Shown here: positions 40,204 through 51,691 of the stretch, one piece after another
Numbering within the stretch: the stretch's first letter is position 1
Layout: each line of letters opens with the position of its first letter
Assembly: GCF_026262505.1 (NCBI RefSeq)
Contig: NC_067207.1
Coordinates: 27,992,082-28,056,081, forward strand
DNA from: Trichomonas vaginalis G3
Lineage: Eukaryota; Parabasalia; Trichomonadida; Trichomonadidae
Direction of reading: 5' to 3'
Length of the DNA: 64,000 nt
Program-made: the position numbers and the translations under genes
The notes under the pieces: generated by a model
What the model was told of the DNA's origin: nothing
Databases searched by the model: none
The model's input: only the letters and a program-made list of their open reading frames with translations

Positions 40204-40663
40204 GCTGATATAACTTTTGTTCATATATCTATTTTGTTATTATTAAACATGATTGTTTGTTTGATCCCAAACATCTAATTTTTTAAAAAATGTTATTGAA
40301 GCGTTATATTGAAGAAGTTATGCTTAAAAATAGATAAATGATTATTACATCTAGTAACTAAGTTGATACATGCATAAAAATTAATAAAATATTGTAATTT
40401 CAAAAAAATTTTTATCAAATAAGAATAATTATACTAATATACTATGAAAATATAAAACTTTATAAGAAGATAATAAGAATAAACGCAATTAAAACCTATG
40501 TTTTATTAAATTATTTGAAATTAAGCGAATGCTACGTATTTTGATTGGATGCCATTAAATATCTAGTTATATGACAATAGATATTGTCATTATATTACAA
40601 ACAATACTTGCCCCATGTCTTTTGACGAATGTCAAAAAGTACGTTTCAAATTTTTAAAAAATA
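40204..40663. other. Intergenic spacer
   Basis: Very AT-rich; no gene, repeat or RNA recognised. Confidence 0.5.
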
Positions 40664-42508
40664 ATGGAGAATGATATGGATGAGCAAATTGTTCTTCTTT
40701 TGAAGAACAATATGCAGATGAATTTCACACTTGTGCAATTCTCTGATCTTGCTAACAAAGATCTCTTAGATCTTCTGGAAACCGTTATACATGCAGTTTC
40801 TCCGGAGCAACCGGAAAAGATTGGCACAGAAAAAATCGAGGCAACAGTCGATCGTATCTCAGAATTCCTTCGTGTTCTTAAATTCGAGTTCCCATGTCCA
40901 GCAGATGAATGGGATCGCAAGTTTAAGGATGTTGACCCAACAATTATTCACCCAGCTCTTCTCTTCTTACTCCACGATATGGACGAGATGAAGAAGCGCG
41001 CTTACGTAGCTAAATACATGGAAGGTGACCACGTTCCAGATGAAATCGCCGTAGATACAACAGTCCAAGAAATGATGACCCAGCTTCGTGAACTTCGTGA
41101 GCAGTTCGAAGCAACATACAACGAGCACGAAGAGCTCGGAGCTACTTCCGTTGAAGAATTAAAGACAACGAAGACCGACCTCGAAGCAGACAAAGCCAGA
41201 CTTGCTAACAAGATTAACAGCTTCAAGAGGAAGCTCCAGGGCGTCAAGAACCTCCAAGAACTCCTTGTTTTGACTGGAAAAATCAGAACCGAATCCGAGC
41301 GCGAATTGAAGTTAAACGAGCAAATCGACCGTCTTGGAGATGAAAAGAGACTGTTAATGCATCGCCAGCAAGTTTCTTCTGATCGTATTAAAAATATGAA
41401 ATCACATCTTGAGAAAAACCTTCAAGAAAAGCGCGATGAGCTTGCCCAGTTGAAGAAGGTTACAACAGGCAAGACAGATGACAACAACCTTGCTTTCCTC
41501 CAGAAACAAGTCTTCGCTGCAAGTAAAAAACAGGAAGAAAAAGAGAACATGCTTAAGGACATTCAAGCCAAGCGTGCAGAGGCTGAAAAGCGCCTTCAAG
41601 AAAAGCAAGCCCAAGGCATCATCGAAATTCCAAACCAGCAACAATTCACGAATTACATCGAATTACTCAAAACTAAGAACCAAAACTACAGACAACTCCA
41701 GAATGAGATCAGCGTTTACCGTAAAGAGCTCGCAATCATCATGAGAACAGAAGCTCTCGTAAAAGCTCAGCAGAAATCCGTTCAAGATGAAATTGAACGT
41801 ATCGAGAAGCAGAAAGGTATCTACGGCTTCCGCGATACTCGTGCTAAGCTTGAACAGTACTCCGCTACAAAGGCAGATATCGATGACAACAAGAAGAAGA
41901 CTTTAGAAGAAATGTCTCAAATTGTTCAAGAGATTCAGCGCTCTATCAAAGCTCGCCAGGAAGAACTCCGTCCATTCGTTACTGCTCTTCAAGAAAAACG
42001 TAAAGAAAAAGCAGAAATCGAAAACAAATATCTCCAAGCTAAACAGCGCAAGGAAAAGGCAGAATTAGAATACGATACAGCATGCAACGAACTTGATGAT
42101 GAATGCAAGAAGCTTCGTGCTGAAATTTCTACATATCAAAGTAAATTCTTTAACATTCAAGCACTTCTTGGTCAACAACAACGTACAGTTAAACGCCTTA
42201 CAGATGAACAACGCGCTGTTGAAACAGGAAACCCAATTTCTAGTACTATTAAGACTTATGCTGATTATTTCCAGAAAGAAACACTCGCAATGAAGAAGCG
42301 AACAAAGGAACTTAAAGAACAGAAGAAGGCAATCGGTGGACAGAGCCAGGAGAACCAGAAACAGTTAGAAGCATTCCAGAGTCTAAGAAGAATCCTCCAA
42401 GTCAAACTACAGTGCCAGAGAAATACACAGGAGCAGAACAAGAAGGACAAAGAGAAAGAATACGACGAAATACACAATGTCAACGAACATATCATCATTA
42501 CAAATTAA
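40664..42508 (+). CDS. IFT81: Intraflagellar transport protein IFT81
   Basis: The 614-residue protein has an N-terminal calponin-homology-like domain (about 1-125), including the conserved IHPALLFLLHDMDEMKKRAYVAKYM stretch (split here as IHPALLFLLHDMDE and KKRAYVAKYM), then coiled coil to the end. This matches IFT81, which pairs with IFT74 in the IFT-B complex; its CH domain binds tubulin for transport into flagella. The gene supports a flagellated cell. Codon choice is GC-richer than in neighbouring genes, as in well-expressed genes. The length is near that of other IFT81 proteins. Confidence 0.88.
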   Translation: MENDMDEQIVLLLKNNMQMNFTLVQFSDLANKDLLDLLETVIHAVSPEQPEKIGTEKIEATVDRISEFLRVLKFEFPCPADEWDRKFKDVDPTIIHPALLFLLHDMDEMKKRAYVAKYMEGDHVPDEIAVDTTVQEMMTQLRELREQFEATYNEHEELGATSVEELKTTKTDLEADKARLANKINSFKRKLQGVKNLQELLVLTGKIRTESERELKLNEQIDRLGDEKRLLMHRQQVSSDRIKNMKSHLEKNLQEKRDELAQLKKVTTGKTDDNNLAFLQKQVFAASKKQEEKENMLKDIQAKRAEAEKRLQEKQAQGIIEIPNQQQFTNYIELLKTKNQNYRQLQNEISVYRKELAIIMRTEALVKAQQKSVQDEIERIEKQKGIYGFRDTRAKLEQYSATKADIDDNKKKTLEEMSQIVQEIQRSIKARQEELRPFVTALQEKRKEKAEIENKYLQAKQRKEKAELEYDTACNELDDECKKLRAEISTYQSKFFNIQALLGQQQRTVKRLTDEQRAVETGNPISSTIKTYADYFQKETLAMKKRTKELKEQKKAIGGQSQENQKQLEAFQSLRRILQVKLQCQRNTQEQNKKDKEKEYDEIHNVNEHIIITN

Positions 42509-43272
42509 TTTGCAGAATAAATATTTTTTTTTTCGAATATTTTGTCAAAATATACTTAATTTATATTTAAGGATATATATACATTTATGCACGTATTATA
42601 GCTAAATGCTAAAGCTTTTGTCAAAATGCTAGATATTCATTGAAATTTCTTATTAATAAGCTTAAATTGATATTCTTATACCTAATGAACAACCTATTAT
42701 TTCAACAATCGATTTTTATAAATCATTCAAGGAGCTCATTTCCATCTAAATTGAAATAAATAAAGAATAATGGTCTTGTAACTGACCCATATCATCAATA
42801 CTCATGATAGTTTAAAGAACCATAATTCAACCTTTCATCTACATGCTCTCACAAAATCATAGAATAACAATCCAAGGTATACTGTTCTCTATACCATCCA
42901 AAGAAAAGTACTCAGTATACTCTGACTAATTATTGAAAGTAGAGAGTATACGACAGGTTTACTCTGACTATTTCAGAGAATTGAGCCTCAGCTTACACCT
43001 GTGTTGCACAAAAATGAACACATATAGCCTTAAAAATGCTTTTCTGAGGATTGTCTATCATCTATGGAGCGCCCTTAATCAAAATTGGAAAAATTATAAT
43101 GGATTTAATACAATTCTTCATGGTCACCTAGAAAATGGACACAAAGTTAGGCTGATGCATACAGACTCATTTGATGAATGTAAAATCTTGTGAACGCACA
43201 TTAGATTATAAAAAAAAATGTTTAAAATAAAATCAACAAAATGAAAGATAATTACAAAGCCTGAGAAAGAGT
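42509..43272. other. Intergenic region with small palindromic phrases
   Basis: AT-rich. Around 42,900-42,970 the phrases GTACTCAGTATA, ACTCTGACTA (twice) and GTATACTCT/AGAGTATAC form short direct and inverted repeats. AAAGTACTCAGTATA also occurs in each 121-bp satellite unit at 58,145-59,112. No convincing gene is seen. Confidence 0.5.
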
Positions 43273-44561
43273 TTATCTGTTTTTTAAAAAATCCTCAACA
43301 ATTTGTTTTAGATTTATAACATCACCCATAGGAACAAAATCTTTAATGTAATAAGATGCTGTATCAATTCCATATGCGGGTAATCCATACATTGCAAAGT
43401 TGGGGTAGATTGCTGGATTTTGTTGATATATACAGTCTTTCTTGAAAAACTTCTTCATTTGTCGAACAAGTTTTTTCTCTCTTGTGTTTGATGGAGATCT
43501 AAATTCGGAACTCAAGTAGAAAGGACCGTAAGAATATCGAGAGACAAACATTTGTGCATCAGTAATTTGTTTTGTATTTGAAACTACAAAGAGACTTGGG
43601 CCATAGAAAAAGAACACACGATCGTTGTATACACCGCGAAATGCAATGACAGGGTAATAGTATTCGTCATTCAATCCTATTTCCTTTTTCTGACTTTTAT
43701 TTTCAAAATAATAAATGTAATCATAGTTAATTTTTGGTATTGGATCGTATGAATGATCATAATCTTGATACCCCACTTTTCACTTCCAGAATGATCATTT
43801 TCCTCATCAAAATTTTGAATTACTTGAATTTCATTTATTTTTTGATATTTGTTAGCAGATTGCTTTATTTTTTTATCATATGTTTGCTTTCTGATGGCTT
43901 TGAGTTGCTCATTATTGTTATTTACATGGTAGACACTTGAATTATTATGATACTTCGGAATGATTCTAGGAGGATGTATTCCATTAACGAGAATTGTCTC
44001 AGAAAATGAGAGTGTACATTTGGTACCTTCTGGAATATATGTTACATCGTTGTCGTTGAGTAGTTTCTTCTTAAATTCGAAAAATTATGGAAGATCGCAG
44101 TTCAAATCTTGAATTTGTGATGACAATGTTTTTGATATTGGATTAAGCAACAGATTTGCAATCTTCAACATCCTCTTTTCGACTATATTAGTTACATTAA
44201 CTTCTCGGACTATTTCATGTTCGACCCTTGGAGTTATACTATCATTTTCTTCATATGTAAGCTTTAAATATCCTATTTCATTGTTATTGTTAATGAAATA
44301 GTAGTCACAACCAACATTAAAGTCAACATTTTCTCCATCACAGCATATTGGTATGATTGGGAATGCATATTTGATTTCAAATCTTTTAAACCAAACACAT
44401 TTAGGAACAATAACCTTTTTACGCTGCTGTTGTGAAAAAATGATTGGTTTCATCTTGATAGCTTTGGAATTATAATATGAATCTTCTAAATCAGAGATAT
44501 ATTTATATGGGAATGAAATACTATCTGGGGATACTTTGGAGCAAGAGCTGCTCGAACCCAT
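43273..44561 (-). pseudogene. Broken gene for an N-myristoylated protein
   Basis: The frame starts at 44561 with MGSSSSCSK, a myristoylation site with an adjacent palmitoylatable Cys, suggesting membrane anchoring. It runs to an in-frame TAA at 44085-44087, continues in the same frame (GTKCTLSFSETILVNGIHPP and on) to about 43,785, then shifts frame at a run of four C (43773-43776) into the last 167 codons, rich in Tyr and Phe. It is therefore one gene with one stop and one frameshift, either a pseudogene or partly an assembly error at the homopolymer. The family is not recognised. Confidence 0.65.
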
Positions 44562-45189
44562 TTAAGGATACCTAGATGACGATATGTAAACCATTTAAAA
44601 ATCGAAAGTTTGTATCAATTTTTTTGAAAGAAAATTTCGGTTTGAAATTTAATTTTTGAAACATAAATATAATAGGCTATTGAAGCAGGTAATTTCATAC
44701 TTTTCACGATATTCGAAATAAATTGTTATAATTCGAAAGTGACTTTTTTTGTACCTGCTCTTAAATTTTTATCACTTTTTCGAATACTAATGAGCCAATG
44801 ATATTGGGAATTAATTTCAACAGTTGTATTAGTGCAGCTATAAAATAAAGTATATACAGATACATCTATATGAATATTAAGCTTTTTCCTTAATTTTAAC
44901 AAAATAGGGCGAAAAATGAATAAGTAAAGCGGTTCCACATATTTTGTAAAGCTATCAATCTTGGTCAAGAATTCTAAAATAGATCACAATTGATTTCCAA
45001 TAAGCCCTTAATAAATGAGCAACAGCATTAATAAGTAATCTTAGTACTTTAATATTCACTTATGTAAAGCAATACTAGCAGTATTTTTTTCATGAATGAA
45101 TCGGCCACTATATAATAATAAGCAAAAAATATAATCTTTTATCTCTATATATAAAATAAATAACTCTATAAAAATAATAAATTATTAAA
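44562..45189. other. Intergenic spacer
   Basis: AT-rich with no convincing gene; an 80-codon minus-strand frame (44726-44968) looks random. Confidence 0.5.
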
Positions 45190-47091
45190 TTAATCTAAAT
45201 CATCAAGCAAAGCTTCAGCAGCAGCTTCTTCTAATGTCTTCTCCTTCTTTTCTTCCTCTTCCTCCTCTTCTTCTCTTTCTTCTTTGGCCATTCTCTTCTC
45301 TTCTCTCTCTTTCCTGTGTTGTTCTTTCGTTTTCTTCTCTGATTTAGGCTTCTTTTCGCCAGAAAGGAGGTTCTTCAGCCTGTTTCTCCATGCTTCGTAC
45401 TCTTCCTGTGGAATTGGCTCGTCAGGAGACCTAAATTCCATTGTTGTCGGTTTTGGTCCGGAAGATTCAGCAATTTCTTTTGATTCTTTGTCATCTTCGT
45501 CATCTACAACTTCAAAGAAATCATCAGACTTCTCTTCTTCATCATCTTCTTCGCCATCGTCTGAGGATTCATTTTCGTTGTCACTTTTTTCTTCTATCAC
45601 TTTTTTAGTTTGTTTTCTCACTGGGACAGACAAAAGTCCGAAACTTTTAGAGAAATCTTCGAGTTCGTCCAAGATATTTTGGACTACAAAGACTTCGCCG
45701 TCTTCATGGTGCTTGACAGATCTAATGTAAGTTGTCACAGCTTTCATCGCGAGATGTTTTACGTCAGAAAACCTCGCACAGATGTCAACTAACCTTGGTC
45801 TGATATCTACTAAATTATCGCCAATGATCTGTGCACCTTTCAACTCAATATTCAGCTTCGCAAGCTTTTCAACCATCATCTTCTCGCTTGGAGTCAAGAA
45901 AACGATGCTTTTACCCATCTTATGGAATCTGGCAGTTCTACCGGCTCTATGGATATAAGTATCTGTGGAGGATGGGCAGTCCATTTGTACGACCCACGTA
46001 ATATCGGGGAAATCGAGACCACGAGCGGCCACATCCGTAGTGAAAATGGCGCAGCGCTTTTGGGACTTGAATTCCCTGATAACATCGAATCTCAAATTCG
46101 AGTTTTGCTTACCAGTCAAATGGAGAATTGGAAGACCGGGGCGAAGGTGCTTGAAAGCCTCGTAAGCGAAACGAACCATCTTAACTGTCTCCATGAATAC
46201 GATTATTTTGTCGTTTAAATGCATCTTTAAGAAGGAAAATAAAGTATTCCATTTTTCTGAGAGATTTACTATAGCGTAGAACTGAATAAGGCTCTCTGGC
46301 ATGACAGTAGAACGTTCTTCTGTAAGATTGACACGTGCTGGATTAGATAAAGATAATTTTGAGATATCTTTAATGGCTTTTGTTGCTGTAGCTGTGAATA
46401 ACATTGTCTGGCGGGTATCTGGAAGATCGGCGATAACGTGTTTGAGGTCGCGGATGAATTCTTTGTTCATAAGTTTATCTGCTTCATCCAAAACAAGAAT
46501 TTGTAAATGATCAGCGTTAAATGTAGATGTAGTTTCCATGTGCTCTTTAAGACGACCCATTGTGCATATGATTATGTTAAGTCTGGAAAGACCTTCTTGT
46601 TCCATTTCGAAATCCATGCCACCTGTGATTAAGCCGGCACTGATATCTGTATCTTTGATGAGTTTCTTTAGTACATCGAATGTCTGTGCTGCAAGATCTC
46701 GTGTTGGAGAAATGATTATTGCACCAATTCCGGACATTTTTGAGAATTTGGCTTTCTTGAGTGATTCAACAATAGGAATGCAGAATGCAAGTGTCTTACC
46801 GGAACCTGTTTCTGCTGCACCGATGATATCACGACCACATAAAGTGTATAAAAGTGTCTGTTTCTGAATTGGACTCATTTTTGTAAACTTGCTCTTCTCA
46901 AGCGACTTCTTTGTTGATTCGAGTATTGGCAGTGATGAAAATTCGTCAGTCATTCCGGGATCTATGTAGTTATTGTGTGCAATTTGGTTAAGACGTTCAT
47001 TTATTGAGTCAACTTCATCGTCAAAAGCCTTCCTCTCCTTTTGCTTCTCTTCTTTGACTTGGCTTCTGCTCTTCTGATATTTGTGGAACAT
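45190..47091 (-). CDS. DDX10: DEAD-box RNA helicase, Dbp4/DDX10 type
   Basis: The 633-residue helicase shows the Q motif (SPIQKQT), Walker A (AAETGSGKT), PTRDLA, a TMGRL motif, VLDEADKL, FTATAT, TTDVAARGLDFPDI and HRAGRTAR. The segment after the core (residues about 410-470, with FVVQNILDELEDFSKSFGLLSVP) is followed by a long acidic region and a Lys/Glu-rich tail, as in Dbp4/DDX10, a nucleolar helicase needed for 18S rRNA processing. A TCACTT initiator-like sequence lies about 15 bp upstream of the start. The low-complexity tail is naturally variable. Confidence 0.88.
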   Translation of the reverse strand: MFHKYQKSRSQVKEEKQKERKAFDDEVDSINERLNQIAHNNYIDPGMTDEFSSLPILESTKKSLEKSKFTKMSPIQKQTLLYTLCGRDIIGAAETGSGKTLAFCIPIVESLKKAKFSKMSGIGAIIISPTRDLAAQTFDVLKKLIKDTDISAGLITGGMDFEMEQEGLSRLNIIICTMGRLKEHMETTSTFNADHLQILVLDEADKLMNKEFIRDLKHVIADLPDTRQTMLFTATATKAIKDISKLSLSNPARVNLTEERSTVMPESLIQFYAIVNLSEKWNTLFSFLKMHLNDKIIVFMETVKMVRFAYEAFKHLRPGLPILHLTGKQNSNLRFDVIREFKSQKRCAIFTTDVAARGLDFPDITWVVQMDCPSSTDTYIHRAGRTARFHKMGKSIVFLTPSEKMMVEKLAKLNIELKGAQIIGDNLVDIRPRLVDICARFSDVKHLAMKAVTTYIRSVKHHEDGEVFVVQNILDELEDFSKSFGLLSVPVRKQTKKVIEEKSDNENESSDDGEEDDEEEKSDDFFEVVDDEDDKESKEIAESSGPKPTTMEFRSPDEPIPQEEYEAWRNRLKNLLSGEKKPKSEKKTKEQHRKEREEKRMAKEEREEEEEEEEKKEKTLEEAAAEALLDDLD

Positions 47092-47597
47092 TTAGATTTT
47101 AAAAAGTGACAAAGATTTTTATGCCCTTCTTCATATCTCATTACGCAGCATATTCTACCGGATAATTCTTGTGCAAATAGATTGACCATAAGCAATGAAT
47201 TATTTATGTCATTGTTTTATTTCTATTTTAAAAGAATATGATAATAAATTTCTTTTATTTTAAGGATTTTCTAAAATAATTATCAAACAATAGCTATGTC
47301 TTTCAAATTTATTCCATAATTTTATATGAGTTATGCTCAGTATCTATACTTTGAAGAATTTTCAATCAAATCTTCACTGATGCTATTGATTTGGAGCACA
47401 TGAATATGAACTTTGACCTAGACATATATAAGTTAAGCGTTTGAACTAATAGATTCTTGATGATACTGACTTCTATTGCGGATTTTGATTTCAAAATTTT
47501 ATGAGATTTTATGCTCAATTTTTAGAATTTATTCATATTCCATAGTACCTATCCACGCTATTTATTTTTATGGTTTAAATTCAAGCATTTATTAATT
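47092..47597. other. Divergent intergenic region
   Basis: Separates the helicase and transporter genes; AT-rich, without repeats or RNA genes that I can recognise. Confidence 0.5.
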
Positions 47598-50012
47598 ATG
47601 ACGGAGATCGAATTGGATTCGGAATCGTCAGACAATACAACAACCACAACTACCACTACAACTACAAATACATTATCTATCTATGCTGGTCATGGCAATG
47701 CTGACCATCTAGCTACCAGCAAAAAGACAAATAAATTCGAACCACCACAACAAACACGTGCAACGCACACACGTGGCACATTTGTTGGTGTGTTTTGTCC
47801 GAGCTTTGTAAATATCATTAATATTATTTACTACGTCCGTCTTCCATACGTTATTGGTGTTGCAGGCGGAAAACTAACGTTCATTGGACTTTCAATTTCA
47901 TTTGTTCTGGTTTTAGTTACACTATTTTCTCTTGCTGCTATCTCTACAAATGGCGAAATCGAAGCTGGCGGCCCTTATTATACTATATCACGTACATTAG
48001 GTCCAGCAATTGGTGGAACTGCAGGCTTTATATTGAGTGTAGCGAACATGCATGGTGCTGCAGCTGCTCATATCGGTTTAGCTGAAACAATTGTGATTTT
48101 ATATTCCCCTAAATCATTAATATCAACGAAATGGGATACTAGATTAATTGCATGTACACTTACAGTTATAGTTGCGTTCTTATCAAGATATGGTTTTGAA
48201 ATTAGATTTATTACTTTTTTCTTTATTATGATTGGCTTAGCTGCCTATATATTAGGTCTCATATTCCCTTATGTAACAAAAGCACGTGATATCATTGATT
48301 GTTCTGAAAACAGATTTTCCGTAAATTGGGCAACGCACGAAAACACAGTTTCTTTCTTCTATACATTCTCCATCATCTTTCCAGCGTTCGGTGGTATCCT
48401 TGCAGGCTCAAATGGTTCAGGAGCCCTCAAAAGACCACAAAGATCAATTCCATTAGGAACAATTACAGCTTTAGTTTCAGGAACAGTCATTTACTTATTA
48501 ACTACACTCACATTGACAGGCTGCCACATGTCAAGCGGATTGATCAACAAAAACAGATCAATTACACAAGAAACAGGAATTTGGTGGCCAATTATTTTCG
48601 TTTCAATCTTTTTATCTGTTATTTCCAAAGGTGTTACAGGATTAGGCTCAGGACCGATGATTCTTAGACTTTTAGCAGGTGATGGAATCCTCCATAAATT
48701 CTTTGGAGATTGGTCATTAACAATTGCAACATGTGTTTCATTTTCATTGTGTTTGTGGGGAGATTTGAACACGATTTCATTCCTTAGAACAATGTTCTTT
48801 TTGATTGTTTTCACGTTCATTAACTATGCCATTTATCTTGCAGGAACGGCGAATGTTCCAAGTTTCAGACCGACCTTTAAATTGTACCATCCTTACATAT
48901 CATTAATTTCTGGTTTGTTGATGTTGGCTTCTATGTTAATTATTCATTGGGTTGTAGCTTTGGCGACATGGAGTTTCGCATTGCTATTTCAGTTTTGGAT
49001 TGCAAAGAGAAGACTTAAAGTTAACTGGGGATCTTTGGATGATTCAGTTGCTTATGAAAAAGCTTTGAGAGCTGCTTTGAGACTGAGAAAAATTCCTCCA
49101 CATCCAAAACTTTACAGACCAAATGTCGTCCTTGTTATTGACGGACCAGTTGCAAAGCATCAGAATGTTGTTTCGTTTTTGGATCAAATGCTGAGAGGTA
49201 AAGGAATGGCCATTGTCGCAAGAATGTTTCCTCCAAATACTCCGATAAGAGATATCATAAATGAAAGAAATTATAACACTGTTAAAACAGGCGAAGATTT
49301 CAATATTTTCTTCGAAACAGTTATCGCGGAAACAAAGACAGATGCCATTAAAAAGATCATGTTACTTACTGGTTTGGGCGCTTTAAGAGCTAACGTTGCT
49401 TTCACCGAATTCGATGAAACTCTTTCTCACGAAGGAACTGATTTTATCACTCACGTTTTGGATATGAATTGGTCCATTGTTATTTTAAGGAACCCAATGA
49501 AACTCGATAGATACGGATACATTGATTTATGGTGGCTTTTCGATGATGGCGGTCTCAGTCTTCTAATTGCTTCTATTCTTGCAGGATCGAGTAGACCTTT
49601 GAGAGTTTTCTCTGTAGCACAAACAGATCTTGGCCAAAACACTCAAAAGCATTACAAGAAAATAAGACATTTGCTCAGACAATTTAGAGTGAATGCCCAA
49701 GTTATGGCTGTTTCTTTGTCTGAATCTGATTCAATCCCTTCATCGAGATCACAAAGATTGTGGAATGAAATGACCGTTGGTTTGGATGAAGCAAGACAAT
49801 ATGATGGATTGACAAAGAAATACCAATTGTTGGCTGATTTGATAAGACAATATTCATCTGAGGCTATTACATGCATCATTTCTCTTCCAGTACCAAGAGT
49901 TGATGTACCACAAGTAATATATTCGAGATGGATTTCTTTGATATCAGTTATGCCAATTCCTGTCTTGTTTGTAAGAGGAAATGGAACCCATTGCTTAAGT
50001 TGGCAAGTGTAA
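47598..50012 (+). CDS. SLC12-type cation-chloride cotransporter
   Basis: The 804-residue membrane protein has a short N-terminus with a run of ten Thr, then about twelve hydrophobic helices. The first (FCPSFVNIINIIYYVRLPYVIG) and the segments EAGGPYYTISRTLGPAIGG, FGGILAGSNGSGALKRPQRS and GLGSGPMILR are signatures of cation-chloride cotransporters of the SLC12 (KCC/NKCC) group. The C-terminal half is a cytoplasmic domain with alpha/beta character (VVLVIDGPVAKHQNVVSFL). It would move K+ and/or Na+ with Cl- across the plasma or vacuolar membrane. The subtype cannot be set by eye. Confidence 0.92.
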   Translation: MTEIELDSESSDNTTTTTTTTTTNTLSIYAGHGNADHLATSKKTNKFEPPQQTRATHTRGTFVGVFCPSFVNIINIIYYVRLPYVIGVAGGKLTFIGLSISFVLVLVTLFSLAAISTNGEIEAGGPYYTISRTLGPAIGGTAGFILSVANMHGAAAAHIGLAETIVILYSPKSLISTKWDTRLIACTLTVIVAFLSRYGFEIRFITFFFIMIGLAAYILGLIFPYVTKARDIIDCSENRFSVNWATHENTVSFFYTFSIIFPAFGGILAGSNGSGALKRPQRSIPLGTITALVSGTVIYLLTTLTLTGCHMSSGLINKNRSITQETGIWWPIIFVSIFLSVISKGVTGLGSGPMILRLLAGDGILHKFFGDWSLTIATCVSFSLCLWGDLNTISFLRTMFFLIVFTFINYAIYLAGTANVPSFRPTFKLYHPYISLISGLLMLASMLIIHWVVALATWSFALLFQFWIAKRRLKVNWGSLDDSVAYEKALRAALRLRKIPPHPKLYRPNVVLVIDGPVAKHQNVVSFLDQMLRGKGMAIVARMFPPNTPIRDIINERNYNTVKTGEDFNIFFETVIAETKTDAIKKIMLLTGLGALRANVAFTEFDETLSHEGTDFITHVLDMNWSIVILRNPMKLDRYGYIDLWWLFDDGGLSLLIASILAGSSRPLRVFSVAQTDLGQNTQKHYKKIRHLLRQFRVNAQVMAVSLSESDSIPSSRSQRLWNEMTVGLDEARQYDGLTKKYQLLADLIRQYSSEAITCIISLPVPRVDVPQVIYSRWISLISVMPIPVLFVRGNGTHCLSWQV

Positions 50013-50289
50013 TTTTGTTAATTATATTAAGATTTGTTGTATTTAATAAATTTATATATATATGTATGTGAAATTACAGGAGACTTTCTATAAATGTTAA
50101 AAAATCTATAACGATAGACTCAGCTGAATGGGCTAACATTTGAAAGAATGAAGAGTATTAATGCCTCTTTGTAATTAATGGATTTGGATTTGAATCAAAA
50201 TCATTTTCTTCATATGAGATGAAGCGATTGTAAGAAAAGTGATATTTAATTATTTTATACCAGAAATAATTTATTAATGGCAATGTAGA

Positions 50290-50363
50290 AGCGATGTGGA
50301 ACAGTTGGTTTAGTTCGTAAGGCTCATAACCTTAAGGTCGCTGGTTCGAGTCCAGTCATCGCT
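50290..50363 (+). tRNA. tRNA-Met (CAT), elongator type
   Basis: A full cloverleaf is visible: acceptor AGCGATG/CATCGCT, D stem GAAC/GTTC, anticodon stem TAAGG/CCTTA with loop CTCATAA (anticodon CAT), and T arm CTGG-TTCGAGT-CCAG. The B box GGTTCGAGTCC is intact. A run of six T (50365-50370) follows as a Pol III terminator. Confidence 0.95.
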
Positions 50364-50553
50364 CTTTTTTATCATTTTTTGTTCCAATTGACTCTGAATA
50401 TGGAATTATATGCTAAATCATTCTAAAGTTAACTATCTGCTATCCAATGAAAACAAAATCATTGTTAAAAAGGCTCTTCGTTATTCTCAGTTTTTGTCAC
50501 TTTTCAATGACTTTTGTGGGCCACTCTATAAATAAAAATCAAAATTAATAAAA

Positions 50554-51691
50554 TTAAGGAAGATCTTTACAATAGTCATTAACATTCTTATATTCAGACT
50601 TCTTGAAATCTGACAGTTTTACAATATCCTTGCCTTTCATTTCTTTAAGTTTGATGACTTGACCATTATATGCGAATCGAACATATTCTGTTTTACCTTT
50701 AGTCCAAATTTCCATCAATAAATGATTTGCATAATGCTCTGTCATTGTAACATTGGCATCGCTTCCTGCAAGAAGTTGATGGATAGAAGCAACTGATTCT
50801 TCACTTCCAGAGAATAATGAAAATTTATACTCTATTCCTGTTATATTCGATGGGATTCTAATGAATTCTCTCATTAGATAGGATGCAAATAACTCTGGTT
50901 TCTTACTAAATCTTCCATATGTATGCTTGTTGATGATCTTATGACAGGCATCTTGTATTTCTTGTGTAACACTGAAAGGAAGTTTTCTTCCACTGCATGA
51001 ATATGAAATAACCCAACGTGCAATATCTATCATATTTTCATATGTTTGCTCAATTCCATATTTCGAAGCAATTGGACTAATGGATGGCCAATATTCCTTA
51101 ATGATATCATCATCATTAGTGATTTCTTTGCATGTTTGAATAGATGGTTTCAATAATGATCTTCCACTACCTTCTTCATCTGTCATTAAAGTTAATGATG
51201 TATTTTGTGCCTGGTGGTACAAAACCATGGATAAATGCCTGGGCAGATCTTATATTTCTTTGTTCGGCTGCTGATCTCACAAAAATCTCAGATGGTTTTG
51301 GATAATCTGTGAATAACCCATTTTTGAATAAATACTCAAAATATTCTTCTCCTAATTTCTTTTGCTGGAATTGACCATCTGCTGTAAGTTCTTCAGCGTT
51401 ACAATTTGGACTAAAGTCAACAATTTGAGGTTCTGTAATTCTCTTGAATCTCCTGTAGTTATTGAAGTTTGAGATAAACATATTTGGTGATACTGCATTA
51501 TCTTGATCACATGACCAATGTCCTCTTTCAATGATATTCCCCAATGTTAACTTTGGTGCATATTCTCCTTCACTAATGAGGACTTGAGCAAATTTCAGCT
51601 TATATCCTTTAATTGGACTTGGTGTGTGGAATGGAGAAACACATTTATTATTCAAGCACTGACAGAGAGAGAAAAGTAATGTTAAACTCAT
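50554..51691 (-). pseudogene. Histidine acid phosphatase family, catalytically degenerate, frameshifted
   Basis: A signal-peptide-like start (MSLTLLFSLCQC) leads into a histidine acid phosphatase fold with WSCDQDNAVSP and the characteristic LMEIWTKGKTEYVRFAYNGQ near the end. Where active members have RHGxRxP, this one has SEGEYAP, and the later HD dipeptide position reads SE, so catalysis is not expected. One frameshift near 51,190 separates the first 166 codons from the rest. It is a decaying copy, or a pseudoenzyme with an assembly indel. Secretion or surface location is inferred from the signal peptide. Confidence 0.8.

Noticed and set aside
42933-43193. 86-codon plus-strand frame
   Set aside because: No start motif, no domain and composition like random AT-rich sequence.
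44726-44968. 80-codon minus-strand frame
   Set aside because: No supporting motif or similarity; probably chance.
45284-45730. Long plus-strand Ser-rich frame opposite the DEAD-box helicase
   Set aside because: It is the antisense of the Glu/Asp-rich tail, a common artefact.
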